The notes under the pieces are model-generated. The model did no database searches, was not told where the DNA came from, and saw only the letters and a program-made list of their open reading frames with translations. A program made the translations under genes and the position numbers. From Spirochaetota bacterium (GTDB lineage Bacteria > Spirochaetota > UBA4802 > JAGODF01): 64,000 nucleotides of DNA. The stretch lies in the NCBI GenBank assembly GCA_029974015.1, contig JARKUF010000017.1, positions 1 through 64,000 of the forward strand, in the 5' to 3' direction. Below, piece after piece: positions 25,205 through 33,750 of this stretch (its first letter is position 1; each line of letters opens with the position of its first letter).

Positions 25205-27297
25205 CTCTCAATCCTCATACGTGAGTCAAGGGCGCAGGTCCCGGAGCCATCGGCCAACAGACGGAGCGGGTTCACATCGAGCTCCTTAATTTCCGGAAAG
25301 GCGGATAAAAGCTGTGATACTCTGACAATGGCATCGACATATCCTTCGATGTCCGCCCGGGGCTTTCCCCTGAAGCCCTTCAGCATTTTGTAGGATTTCA
25401 ATCGGGCGAGCTTTCTCCTTATGTCGTCGGGGCGTACAGGGCAGACCGCGCTTGCAATGTCTTCGAACACCTCTACATAGATGCCGCCGAAACCGAAGAT
25501 TACAACGGGGCCGAAGGAGATGTCGTATTTTCCGCCGATGAACATATCGTACCCTTCTCCCGCCATCCTCTGGACGCGTACGCCATCGAACCTTGCGCCC
25601 TTTTTGTACTTCGCAAGGTTTTCTTTGATTGTTTCGAAGGCGCGTTTCGCCTCCTCTGCGTCTTTCACTCCCACAACAACCCCGCCTGATTCTGTTTTAT
25701 GGAGCGCGTCGGGAGATACGACCTTCATAACCACGGGGAAGCCGAAACCGCCAGCTATTGCGGCCGCCTCCCCGGGGCTTTTCGCTATCTTTGATTCGGC
25801 GGTTGAAAGGCCGCAGAGTTCCAGCACGTCCAGGGTTTCTTCCCCTAATATGTTGCCCTGCGTATCGAGCCATTTTTTTACAGCGGCAATGTCGATGCTT
25901 TCCGGCGGCCCTTCGGCCGGCTCATTTTTTTTGGCATGATAATCGCGCTGAAAAGCAAGTGCGCGCACCATTTCCTCGGGGCTGTTGAAGATGGGGAAGT
26001 TTACATTCTGTTTCACCTGATGCATGTAGCCCGCCAGGCCATAGAGGCATATTCCCAGGGGTTTTCCCGAGGAGAGGATTGCTCCATAGGTTTCTTTTGA
26101 AAGGTCCGTGAGGAACATGTTGTAAAAGACGTTTTCCCCCTCGGGCATTTTGGGGCGCTGGCTTATAAAAACCGCGCCGTCCACGTTCTCATTGTGCATC
26201 ACCGATACCACCACATGGGCCACCATCTGCGGGTCGTAAATATCCCCCAGGTCCAGCGGGTTGGAGAACTTGATGACCCCGGCGTTCGCGAAATCCTGTA
26301 GGCTCCTGTAAAAATCCTCGCCCGGGTCGGCGAATTCGAAACCCGATTCTTCGCACAGGTCCGCCCCTATAACCGAGAACCCGCCGGCGGGGCTCATCAC
26401 CATGATGCGCTTCCCTTTCATGGGCGGGATCTGGAAGGCCTTCGCCACGGCCATAAAGTCGCTGTAGTTACGGATGCGGATGATGCCTGCGTCCTCAAAG
26501 GCGGCGTCGATGATGTCCTCGTCGTTTGAAAGGGCGTCGGTGTGGCTCATGGCGGCCTTCTTTCCGGCGCTGGTCGTGTTGGATTTGTAAACCACAACGG
26601 GCTTTCCGATTTTGCGGGCCATCGCGGCGAGGTCGCGGCCCCGGACCACGCTTTCAAGGTACATGCAGATGATGTCGGTCTCCGGGTCCTCGCCCAGGTA
26701 TTTCAGGAAATCGACCTCGTCGAGGTCGAGCTTGTTTCCTATGCTGGCGAACTTTGCCATGCCGATGTGCTCGTCCATCATCAGGTTCCACATCATGAGC
26801 CCCACGCCGCCGCTCTGGGTGATGATGGACATGCCCCCCTTGGGGGGCCGAAAGAGGGGAACGAAGGGAAGGCAGAGGCCGTTGGTGGTGTTTGCAACCA
26901 TGATGCCGTTCGGCCCCACGAAGCGGATGCCGTGCCTGCGGGCTGTCCGGAGGAGGAGGTCGGATAGGAGCTTGCCTTCCCCGCCATACTCCGAAAATCC
27001 GCCGGTGGGGATGGCCATCCGCTTTATGCCGAAATTTCCGCAGGCGTCAACGTATTCCGGTACGAATTTTGCGGGGATGAGGCAGACCGCAAGGTCGGGC
27101 ACTTCCGGGAGGTCCTCGATGTTTTTGTACATCTTGATCCCGTCCACATGCGAGTATTCGCTCCTGGGGTTGGTCCCGAAAATCCTTCCGCGGTATCCCC
27201 AGCGAAGGAGGTTTTCCAGAATCATCCTGGGGATATTGTTCGGTTTCGGTGAAAGCCCAATGATGACTATCGACTCGGGATAAAATATTTTTTCCAT
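25201..27297 (-). CDS. Acyl-CoA synthetase (NDP-forming), alpha-beta fusion
   Basis: The 698-residue protein starts at an ATG preceded by GGAGG. The N-terminus is a CoA-binding Rossmann domain (YPESIVIIGLSPKPNNIPRMIL). The middle has the succinyl-CoA-synthetase-like fold with SIITQSGGVGLMMW and MVMSPAGGFSVIGADLCEE. The last ~230 residues are an ATP-grasp domain (GFPVVMKVVSPDALHKTESGGVVVG; VIFGFGGIYVEVFED). The family makes ATP (or GTP) from acyl-CoA in anaerobes, or activates acids in reverse. The substrate is not predictable. It overlaps malQ by ATGA, hinting at a fermentative carbohydrate link. Confidence 0.9.
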   Translation of the reverse strand: MEKIFYPESIVIIGLSPKPNNIPRMILENLLRWGYRGRIFGTNPRSEYSHVDGIKMYKNIEDLPEVPDLAVCLIPAKFVPEYVDACGNFGIKRMAIPTGGFSEYGGEGKLLSDLLLRTARRHGIRFVGPNGIMVANTTNGLCLPFVPLFRPPKGGMSIITQSGGVGLMMWNLMMDEHIGMAKFASIGNKLDLDEVDFLKYLGEDPETDIICMYLESVVRGRDLAAMARKIGKPVVVYKSNTTSAGKKAAMSHTDALSNDEDIIDAAFEDAGIIRIRNYSDFMAVAKAFQIPPMKGKRIMVMSPAGGFSVIGADLCEESGFEFADPGEDFYRSLQDFANAGVIKFSNPLDLGDIYDPQMVAHVVVSVMHNENVDGAVFISQRPKMPEGENVFYNMFLTDLSKETYGAILSSGKPLGICLYGLAGYMHQVKQNVNFPIFNSPEEMVRALAFQRDYHAKKNEPAEGPPESIDIAAVKKWLDTQGNILGEETLDVLELCGLSTAESKIAKSPGEAAAIAGGFGFPVVMKVVSPDALHKTESGGVVVGVKDAEEAKRAFETIKENLAKYKKGARFDGVRVQRMAGEGYDMFIGGKYDISFGPVVIFGFGGIYVEVFEDIASAVCPVRPDDIRRKLARLKSYKMLKGFRGKPRADIEGYVDAIVRVSQLLSAFPEIKELDVNPLRLLADGSGTCALDSRMRIER

Positions 27298-27446
27298 GAG
27301 GACCTCCAGTCCAGTTTGTGGGGCGCGGACCGTTGCGGCCATGAGCAAACAATTTTTGTAGGATATGCCCTTTCCTTCCGTCCAGTCAACAAGAAATGGC
27401 GGAGTAAAGAGGGCCTTCAATCAAAAAAAATCCGCATCAAATAGTA

Positions 27447-27476
27447 TTGACATTTTTCGCAATTCCGAACCATGAT
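27447..27476 (+). promoter_or_regulatory. Putative sigma-70-type promoter
   Basis: TTGACA at 27447-27452 is followed after 18 bases by CATGAT at 27471-27476. It precedes the TPR gene at 27534. The same 12-mer ATAGTATTGACA occurs before the metX riboswitch at 41281. Confidence 0.4.
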
Positions 27477-27533
27477 CCAATTGAGATGGAAAAAGCGCCA
27501 TCGGCCGACTCAGTCGCAGGGACGAAGTAAGCG

Positions 27534-28079
27534 ATGAAAGACATCAAACGCTACAGCGAGAGGCTGAAAAAAATACTCACGAACGAAGAGCTTAGCATCT
27601 TCCGCAAAGACCGCTACAGCCTCATCGATTTCGGCTACGAGTATGTCGACATCGGCCAGTACCGTAAGGCCTTCGAGCTTTTCAACATCGGCGTGAAGAT
27701 CAACGGCTACGACCCCGACATCTTCAACGGGATAGGCATATCCTTATGCGAAATGGGACGCTTCAGGTCCTCGGTGTGGTTCCTGGAAAAGGCGGTTCAG
27801 ATATACCCCGACGACGCCATCATCCTGGCGAACCTTGCGGGGGTATACTGGGAGATATGTGAATATGAAAAGGCCATCTATTACTACACCCGCTCCCTCA
27901 AACTTGACCCGGAAATCGGCGAGACGCACCTCAACATCATCAACCTCTATTACGAGATGGGAGACCTTTTCATGGCCTTCATCTCCTGCCTGGACTATCT
28001 GAAGATCGCGCCGGATGACCAGCAGGCCCTGGAGCTCAGGGACGACATCATACTGAACCTGGGCATCTCCATGTTTTAA
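27534..28079 (+). CDS. Soluble TPR protein
   Basis: The 181-residue protein has no signal peptide. It holds about four TPR-like helix pairs: IDFGYEYVDIGQYRKAFELFNIGVKI, DIFNGIGISLCEMGRFRSSVWFLEKAVQI, ILANLAGVYWEICEYEKAIYYYTRSLKL and GETHLNIINLYYEMGDLFMAFISCLDYL. It is a protein-interaction scaffold without a clear partner. Its stop abuts the stop of the convergent lipoprotein gene with no gap. Confidence 0.8.
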   Translation: MKDIKRYSERLKKILTNEELSIFRKDRYSLIDFGYEYVDIGQYRKAFELFNIGVKINGYDPDIFNGIGISLCEMGRFRSSVWFLEKAVQIYPDDAIILANLAGVYWEICEYEKAIYYYTRSLKLDPEIGETHLNIINLYYEMGDLFMAFISCLDYLKIAPDDQQALELRDDIILNLGISMF

Positions 28080-28511
28080 TCAACGCCCTTTAAACTCCTT
28101 CACCGATTCATCGATAAGTTTTTCAAGGTCAAGCTTCCATCCTCCGCTCTCTTTTATGAGGCGGAAAACCATTTCGTTTCCGCGCAGGTTTTCAATGGGA
28201 TGCCGCGCGTATCTGACCTTAATCGTCGCGGTGTTTTCCTGCTTTTTGTTTTCCAGAACGTCCCACACTGAACCGTCAGCGAAGAGCATGGAGAGGCCGT
28301 ATCCTGCATCAGCTATGCCGGGCGATACGCGCTCCAGGGCGCCCAGAGACCTTCGGGTCCCCGATGTCATCCAAGGCTTTGCCTCCACATATTTGCCTTC
28401 GATGAAAAGGTTCTTCACCTTTAGAAGCGCCTCCAGGGGCTCGCTTTTGGGTTTTGAGCACGCAGGGAGGAGTGAAAGAAGCGCGAGGAATACCGGGACT
28501 GAATATTTCAT
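28080..28511 (-). CDS. Small lipoprotein, possibly NTF2-like
   Basis: The 143-residue protein has a signal peptide with a clear lipobox (LLPAC at residue ~18). The mature part, with ALLKVKNLFIEGKYVEAKPWMT near the start and GGWKLDLEKLIDESVKEF near the end, has the layout of small DUF4878/NTF2-like lipoproteins: a helix, then a curved sheet whose last strands contain a W-K-D/L-x-L pattern. The function is unknown. It is probably monocistronic. Confidence 0.7.
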   Translation of the reverse strand: MKYSVPVFLALLSLLPACSKPKSEPLEALLKVKNLFIEGKYVEAKPWMTSGTRRSLGALERVSPGIADAGYGLSMLFADGSVWDVLENKKQENTATIKVRYARHPIENLRGNEMVFRLIKESGGWKLDLEKLIDESVKEFKGR

Positions 28512-28564
28512 ACATCACCTCATGTAGTAATCATCCGGGAGGATATTTTGCAAATTTTGCGCTC

Positions 28565-28630
28565 CGGTTTTTCCGCCTTTTTATGCCGGTAGCTGCAATT
28601 CATTTGAGTTAGCCCGGAGACTACCCGGCA
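28565..28630. repeat. Decayed copy of the palindromic element
   Basis: Bases 28582-28603 match the right flank of the copy at 9731 at 20 of 22 positions, and GGTTTTTCCGCC just before it looks like a worn half core. TGCCGGTAG and CTACCCGGCA arms can still pair across the piece. Confidence 0.55.
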
Positions 28631-28780
28631 TCAGGAAAAATAGCAAGAAGTAATTGACGATACCGGCGGGCCATGGTATCGGCTTTGTTTCATATACGAT
28701 GTTTGCCATAGGGGGCCTCAATTTTGAAGGAAGCTCCCCTGTGGGCAGAAATATTTCCACAATCGTCAGGGGGATGATAT

Positions 28781-29560
28781 TTGGCCATGAACCATTGCAA
28801 GCGCGCCCTGGTTATTATATCCGTTTTTTTCGCACTGGCGGCCGTATTCTGTGAAGAAATGTCCAGGGAGCCTGTGGACCCGTATGGGGAAATTAAAACG
28901 CTCCTCTACGAACAGGAGCGGGCCGCGGAAGCCTTCGCCCTTGCCACGAAGGCCCTGGAAGGACGCCCCGCCGATGCTATGCTCCTGTATCACAGGGGCA
29001 TGGCCGGAATGGCGCTGAAGCGGAATGCTGATGCACTTGAGGATTTTTCCGTTGCGCTGAAGCTTGACCCGAAAAACCCAATGGTTTACAACGGGCTGGG
29101 TAATATTTTCTATCTGCAGTACCAGGACGCAATCGCGGAAAGGTACTGGGCCAGGGGGCTTGCGCTCGCCGGAGACCCGGCAACAAAGGCCCTCTTCTTA
29201 GGCAATATGTCGCTCATTTCCGCGTCGAAAAAAAAGTATCCCGAGGCAGTCAAACTTCTGAACGAAGCGATTTCCCTTGCCAAGGATGGGCGCTATTACA
29301 ACTTGCTGGGAAGAATATATCTGGCCCGGAAAGAGATGAAGAAGGCGCGCGAGGCCTGGACTGCGGCGGTAACGGATCCCGCGATTTCGTTTTCTCAGGC
29401 GAGTTTTCGCCACAACACGCTTTATCGGCTTGCACAGCTCCTCTCGGACCTGAAGGAGGGCCGGGAAGCTCTGAAGTATTGCGGCATGGCGCTGGACCTC
29501 TCGCCAGCGACGGGGGAGTATCAGACGCTGTTTATGAAGCTGAGTAATTCGGTGAAGTAA
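28781..29560 (+). CDS. Exported TPR protein, possible lipoprotein
   Basis: The 259-residue protein has an N-terminal hydrophobic signal (ALVIISVFFALAAVFC) that may end in a lipid-modified cysteine. Six TPR-like units follow, e.g. DAMLLYHRGMAGMALKRNADALEDFSVALKL, PMVYNGLGNIFYLQYQDAIAERYWARGL and GRYYNLLGRIYLARKEMKKAREAW. The TTG at 28781 sits seven bases after AGGGGG; ATG 28787 is the alternative and would change little. Partner unknown. A strong hairpin at 29598-29636 follows. Confidence 0.75.
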   Translation: MAMNHCKRALVIISVFFALAAVFCEEMSREPVDPYGEIKTLLYEQERAAEAFALATKALEGRPADAMLLYHRGMAGMALKRNADALEDFSVALKLDPKNPMVYNGLGNIFYLQYQDAIAERYWARGLALAGDPATKALFLGNMSLISASKKKYPEAVKLLNEAISLAKDGRYYNLLGRIYLARKEMKKAREAWTAAVTDPAISFSQASFRHNTLYRLAQLLSDLKEGREALKYCGMALDLSPATGEYQTLFMKLSNSVK

Positions 29561-29597
29561 TCTGCGGGGCGATTAACCTGTGGCAAATTTTACAAAC

Positions 29598-29636
29598 TAT
29601 GAATATCCGCCCGTTTTCAGCGGGCGGATATTCATA
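29598..29636. terminator. Bidirectional hairpin terminator
   Basis: Arms TATGAATATCCGCCCG and CGGGCGGATATTCATA, 16 bases each, pair perfectly around a TTTTCAG loop. The hairpin lies between the stop codons of two convergent genes. The CCGCCCG arm resembles the palindromic repeat core, but the conserved flanks are absent. Confidence 0.7.
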
Positions 29637-29659
29637 TACAACATCACATCGGTCAAATG

Positions 29660-30301
29660 TTACAGCTTTTCAATTGCCTCAAGGACCTTCTCCATTGGGA
29701 GGGTTCCCAGGAGCTTTTCAGTTTCGTTTATCACGGTAAGGGGCACCGACTGGACACCGTATTTCACGGATTGGGGAACGAAGGTGGATGCCTCCACCAT
29801 GTCGGCGCGTATGTTTTTATTTTCAAGGGCAAGCCTGTGGGCGGTGCTCACGGCACCGGGACAGTAGGGTCAACTAAGTGAGACGAACACCTGCAGGTGA
29901 ACGTCTTTATTAATAGCGGCGATGCGCTTCATGATGGGCTCCGGGATGGCCTCCTTAACTCCTGAGGCCTCTATTAAGCTTTTCATGAAGGAATTAATTT
30001 CATATCCTCCAGGCAGCCCGTAGAACTTCATTCCCGTGTCATTGTCCTTCTCGTCCAAAACCACGATGGCGGGGATCTTGTCCACCCTGTAGTATTCGGC
30101 CTTCTCTTTGTCCTTCACGATGTCGAATACCGTGAGGTTGAGCTTATCCGAGAGGCCGGCGATTTCCTCCACGAACAAACGTGTGTCGTGGCAGGAACCG
30201 CATTCGAATTCCTGGGTGAAGTAGACGAGATTGACCCTGCCCTTCATCCCTCCTAGTATTCCCTTGAGCTGGGAAGATACTTTTTCATCAAAGAGAGCCA
30301 T
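29660..30301 (-). CDS. Two-domain thioredoxin-fold oxidoreductase with predicted selenocysteine (UPYC)
   Basis: Read through the TGA at 29870-29872, this is a 213-residue protein disulfide oxidoreductase-like protein. Domain 1 has CGSC (C34, C37) and cis-Pro segment KIPAIVV. Domain 2 has FVSLS-U-PYC-PGAV (U144, C147) and cis-Pro segment QSVPLTV. Homologues of this type have C-P-Y-C at the second site, so the TGA stands exactly where the attacking cysteine should be. A hairpin follows at once. AGGAGG precedes the ATG, 19 bases after the trxB stop, so thioredoxin reductase is the likely reductant. Without readthrough a 143-residue first domain would result. Confidence 0.85.
29835..29864 (-). 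promoter_or_regulatory. SECIS-like hairpin for UGA recoding
   Basis: On the coding strand the bases after TGA fold into GGTGC-CGTGA-GCACC, with a lower stem CTGT/ACAG across a CCC/GCCC internal loop. About 17 bases separate the TGA from the apical loop, which holds G and U as in bacterial SECIS elements bound by SelB. It lies within the reading frame, as bacterial SECIS elements must. Confidence 0.65.
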
Positions 30302-30320
30302 GGCGCCTCCTAACAGTAAT

Positions 30321-31301
30321 TTATTTTCCCATGAGGATATACTCGCAGGCGGAAAGCGCCGCCTTCGCGCCTTCCCCCGCGGCAATGATGATCTGCTTGT
30401 ACGGAACGCTTGTCACGTCCCCGGCGGCGAAGATTCCCGGAGCTGATGTGCGGCAGGCGCAGTCCACGACGATTTCACCGCGTTCGTTTAAGTCCACGAC
30501 GCCCTTCACCATCTCGCTATTGGGTATGAGCCCAATTTCGACGAAAACCCCCTGGACGTCCAGGTCCCGGGCCTTGCCGGTTTTTCTCTCCGCCACGGTG
30601 ACGGCGGTGACGCCCTCGTCCCCTTTAACCTCCTTTACCTCATGTTCAAGGAGGATGTCCACATTGCCGTATTTTTCGATTTTGTCGATGAGGATGCCGT
30701 CCGCCGTGAGATGTTCAAGGAACTGCACGAGGGTCACATGCTCGGCAACTTTCGCCAGATCAATGGCCGCCTCAAGGCCCGAGTTTCCGCCCCCAACCAC
30801 GGCCACCCTCTTTCCGGCAAAAAAAGGAGCGTCGCAGATGGCACAGTACGCTACCCCCTTTCCGACGAGCCGGTCTTCCCCGGGCACGCCGAGCTTTCTC
30901 CACCTGTTTCCCGTCGATATGATAACGGTCTTCGCAAGGAAGGTTTCGCCGGAATCGATGGCCACCTTCTTGACGTCTCCCGTCTCGATTTTCAACACTC
31001 CGGCCCCCTCCCGGAAGCCGATTTCGAACTGTTTCACCTGCTCGGAAAAACGGTTCACCAGCTCACGGCCCTCGATGTACTTGTATCCGAGATAATTCTC
31101 AATGCCCGAGGTTTCCGACACCTGGCCGCCTATTTCTCTGGTCACAAACCCGGTCGATACGCCCTTGCGCATGCAGTACACTGCCGCCGTCATGGCGGCG
31201 GGGCCTCCCCCCGTAATAATTACATCGTAAATTCTCTCCGTTTCGAGGGGAACTGTTCGGTGGTCCGTTGTGAACGATCCCAGGTTCAGGTTAAAATCCA
31301 T
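30321..31301 (-). CDS. trxB: Thioredoxin-disulfide reductase family flavoprotein
   Basis: The 326-residue protein has an FAD-binding DVIITGGGPAAMTAA near the N-terminus, the redox CAIC pair (C153, C156, in VAYCAICDAPF), the NADPH-binding VAVVGGGNSGLEAA, and the late FAD motif GIFAAGDVTSVPYKQI. Some 25 residues precede the fold, slightly longer than usual. It is the first gene of a two-gene unit with the predicted selenoprotein and probably reduces it with NADPH, like the AhpF/TrxR plus glutaredoxin-like pairs of anaerobes. Confidence 0.92.
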   Translation of the reverse strand: MDFNLNLGSFTTDHRTVPLETERIYDVIITGGGPAAMTAAVYCMRKGVSTGFVTREIGGQVSETSGIENYLGYKYIEGRELVNRFSEQVKQFEIGFREGAGVLKIETGDVKKVAIDSGETFLAKTVIISTGNRWRKLGVPGEDRLVGKGVAYCAICDAPFFAGKRVAVVGGGNSGLEAAIDLAKVAEHVTLVQFLEHLTADGILIDKIEKYGNVDILLEHEVKEVKGDEGVTAVTVAERKTGKARDLDVQGVFVEIGLIPNSEMVKGVVDLNERGEIVVDCACRTSAPGIFAAGDVTSVPYKQIIIAAGEGAKAALSACEYILMGK

Positions 31302-31487
31302 TTACTGCCTCCTGGAATATATTTTAAAACATGGCTCCCGCTCTATTATCGAAAAAGGAAGGAGCACTTGTATGTATATAATTTGAAGGTTTTAATTCAA
31401 TCATTTTTTCGTTGACCGGGACTTTGTTTTCACGCGTATTCAAATTCGATTCGAATATGCAAACCGGATTGTGAATGGAGAAGACCG

Positions 31488-32096
31488 ATGAAGCTGTTGG
31501 CCGCGACCAGAAACAGAGGGAAACAGAGGGAGATAAGGGAGAAATTTTCATCGCTTCGAGAAATTGAAATCGTCACTCCCGACGATTTCGACGGCCTCCC
31601 CGATGTCGTGGAAGATGGGGCAACTTTTGAGGAGAACGCGCTGAAGAAAGCGAGGGAGCTTGCGCGGCTCACGGGGCTCCCCGCCATGGCCGACGACTCG
31701 GGCCTTGAGGTGGACGCCCTGGATGGGGAACCCGGCGTATTTTCCGCCCGCTACGCAGGAGAGGGCGCCTCGGATTTTGACCGGAACGTTTTCTTGTTGG
31801 AAAAGATGAAAAATATTCCTCCCGGAAAGAGAAGCGCGCGCTTCGTCTGCGTCATAGCCATTGTATTGCCCGACGGCGTTGAAAAAACTGTTAGAGGGAC
31901 CTGCGAGGGGGAAATAGCGATGAAGGCCAGGGGCGCTCACGGTTTCGGGTACGACCCCATCTTCCTCCTTCCGGACAGCGGAAAAACCATGGCGGAAATT
32001 CCCCTGGAAGAAAAAAACCTTCTGAGCCACCGCGCCAGGGCCCTGGAAATGGCCGCGGATTTTTTACGCGAAAGAATTCAAAAAGACGGCAGGTAA
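31488..32096 (+). CDS. rdgB: XTP/dITP diphosphatase
   Basis: The 202-residue enzyme removes inosine and xanthosine triphosphates from the nucleotide pool. It begins with the family's LLAATRNRGKQREI, contains FEENALKKARELARLTGLPAMADDSGLEVDAL (metal and catalytic residues), GVFSARYAGEG, and HGFGYDPIFLLPDSGKTMAE near the end. Length is normal. It is divergent from trxB across a 186-base gap. The next gene starts 129 bases later. Confidence 0.96.
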   Translation: MKLLAATRNRGKQREIREKFSSLREIEIVTPDDFDGLPDVVEDGATFEENALKKARELARLTGLPAMADDSGLEVDALDGEPGVFSARYAGEGASDFDRNVFLLEKMKNIPPGKRSARFVCVIAIVLPDGVEKTVRGTCEGEIAMKARGAHGFGYDPIFLLPDSGKTMAEIPLEEKNLLSHRARALEMAADFLRERIQKDGR

Positions 32097-32225
32097 TTTT
32101 TTAAAAGGCCCTTGAACGCCTCCCTCGATTAAAACTGCTTGAATTTATTATGCCGACCTGTATCGTGCATATCGCCGTTGGCGATCTCCTTTACGGACCA
32201 TGCTTTTTTACGGCATCCTGGCCTG

Positions 32226-33743
32226 ATGAAAAAAACTGTACTGACATTATTTATCTTCCTGCTTCTTCTCCAGGGAGCAAGGGCCGCCCGGGCGCCGATT
32301 CTGGGGACCGCCGGAATAGAGGCCACCAATCCCCGCACTCAGGCCCTGGCCCGGCTTGTGGAACTTCATCTGGGCAATATTCTGCGGTCGAACCTGGCCA
32401 ATCCCGGCAACTCCTTCGAGACGATCAATCCTGAAACCCTGCAGGAGCAGCTTGCGCGATTCAACTGCCTCGAAGATACCTGCCTTCTCCGCTTCGCCGC
32501 CCGTGCGGGAATAAGCGTGCTTTTTCGCGGCTCCCTTGATGAGCGGACCGATTCCCTTGAACTGGAAATCCGCGCCCTGGGGGCCGAGGCCCCTTACTTC
32601 GGCAGGACCGTTTATCGATACAGGGCCTCCATCCCCACGAAGAACTTGCGGTTGAGCACGCGAGAATACAGCTACATCTTCGAAGAGCATGCGGCGCGCT
32701 TTGTCGGAGAATTCCTGAGGCGGTATCAGCGCCCGGTTTATTTCAGGATTCACGACAATTCTCCCGTCCTTGATACCGGTGAAGCGTTTCGGGGAGTTTT
32801 CACGGTGTACCGCAGCACCCCCGTGGGAAATCCTATACTGGGGTTGAAGCGTTATTGTCCCCTGGGGGCCGTAACGCTTGGGAGCGGGGCGCCCCATGCG
32901 CAATTCCGGCTCCCGATTCTCGATGGCGATTTTATTCTCGTGGGGCATCGGGACAGGGCCGCGGCCCTGGACGAGTTTTATTATGGCCGCAAGAGGGAAA
33001 TAGTCCTGGCCCCCGGCAGCCTGAACGACAGCTTCAGCATGCTCCTCTTTACAGTTCCGGGAAGTCTCACCATGCCCCTGGCTTCGCCCATCCTGGGCTA
33101 TTTCGCTGACCGGGATTATATGGGACTCGCCCTCTGGTCGCTTAACGCCCCGCCGTATCTTTATATGGAATACAGGGGCCTGAGCAGGCGGCCTCGGGCC
33201 CTGGAAAGGGAGAGGGAAAACATTTCCCGGGACGACATTGCCCGGTATCGCTTCAGCCTCTACATGCTCCTTTGCGGTAATATGGCCCTCTTCGTCGACG
33301 CGTTTGCGGGACGCTATCTTTATCTCGCATCGAATTACCAGGGAGTCCAGCCTTATATGGGTAATAGCTATACCGCTGCATATCTCTCGCTGGTAAGTGG
33401 AGGGGGAGGTCATTTTTATCGGGGGAGCCGCTGCTGGGGATATCTTTATTTCCACCTGAACAATATCCTGCTATATTACACCCTGAGGGAATTCTCCGCG
33501 GACAGGGTGTACGACCCGGTCTCAGGAAAATATATCGAGGGCGATATCGACCGGACCAGGGGTCGGATGTTTCTCGGCGCCTACTGCGTTCTCAAAAGCG
33601 TGGAGATAATCCATTCCATACTAATGCGGGACCGCCTGCGAAACGGAACCGTGGAAGATGGGGGCGTCGATATCGTCCCCTTCGCAATGCACGACGGAGG
33701 CCGGGGCCTTCAAATCGGGGCGTCGTTTATTGTGAGGTTATAA
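32226..33743 (+). CDS. Envelope protein of unknown function, paralogue of the next gene
   Basis: The 505-residue protein starts with a signal peptide (MKKTVLTLFIFLLLLQGARA). An N-terminal domain (~25-200) with PRTQALARLVELHLGNIL may bind ligand or protein. A middle region resembles a short PEGA-like beta domain (YRSTPVGNPILGLKRYC). The C-terminal ~220 residues contain hydrophobic and glycine-rich segments, notably SGGGGHFYRGSRCWGYLYFHLN. This resembles the PGxGxFYxG motif of DUF5683-type outer-membrane-associated proteins. It is followed at seven bases by a gene with the same layout. Confidence 0.65.
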   Translation: MKKTVLTLFIFLLLLQGARAARAPILGTAGIEATNPRTQALARLVELHLGNILRSNLANPGNSFETINPETLQEQLARFNCLEDTCLLRFAARAGISVLFRGSLDERTDSLELEIRALGAEAPYFGRTVYRYRASIPTKNLRLSTREYSYIFEEHAARFVGEFLRRYQRPVYFRIHDNSPVLDTGEAFRGVFTVYRSTPVGNPILGLKRYCPLGAVTLGSGAPHAQFRLPILDGDFILVGHRDRAAALDEFYYGRKREIVLAPGSLNDSFSMLLFTVPGSLTMPLASPILGYFADRDYMGLALWSLNAPPYLYMEYRGLSRRPRALERERENISRDDIARYRFSLYMLLCGNMALFVDAFAGRYLYLASNYQGVQPYMGNSYTAAYLSLVSGGGGHFYRGSRCWGYLYFHLNNILLYYTLREFSADRVYDPVSGKYIEGDIDRTRGRMFLGAYCVLKSVEIIHSILMRDRLRNGTVEDGGVDIVPFAMHDGGRGLQIGASFIVRL

Positions 33744-33750
33744 TGTCAAA

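Noticed and set aside
29870..29872. Simple frameshift or nonsense mutation instead of selenocysteine
   Set aside because: The frame is unbroken on both sides, the TGA falls exactly on the catalytic position, and a fitting hairpin follows. A random nonsense change is less likely, though not excluded without the sel genes.
32247..33455. 402-codon open frame opposite the first envelope paralogue
   Set aside because: It is the complement of a gene with a signal peptide, a recognisable paralogue and good codon use. The antisense product is proline- and glycine-rich without any motif.
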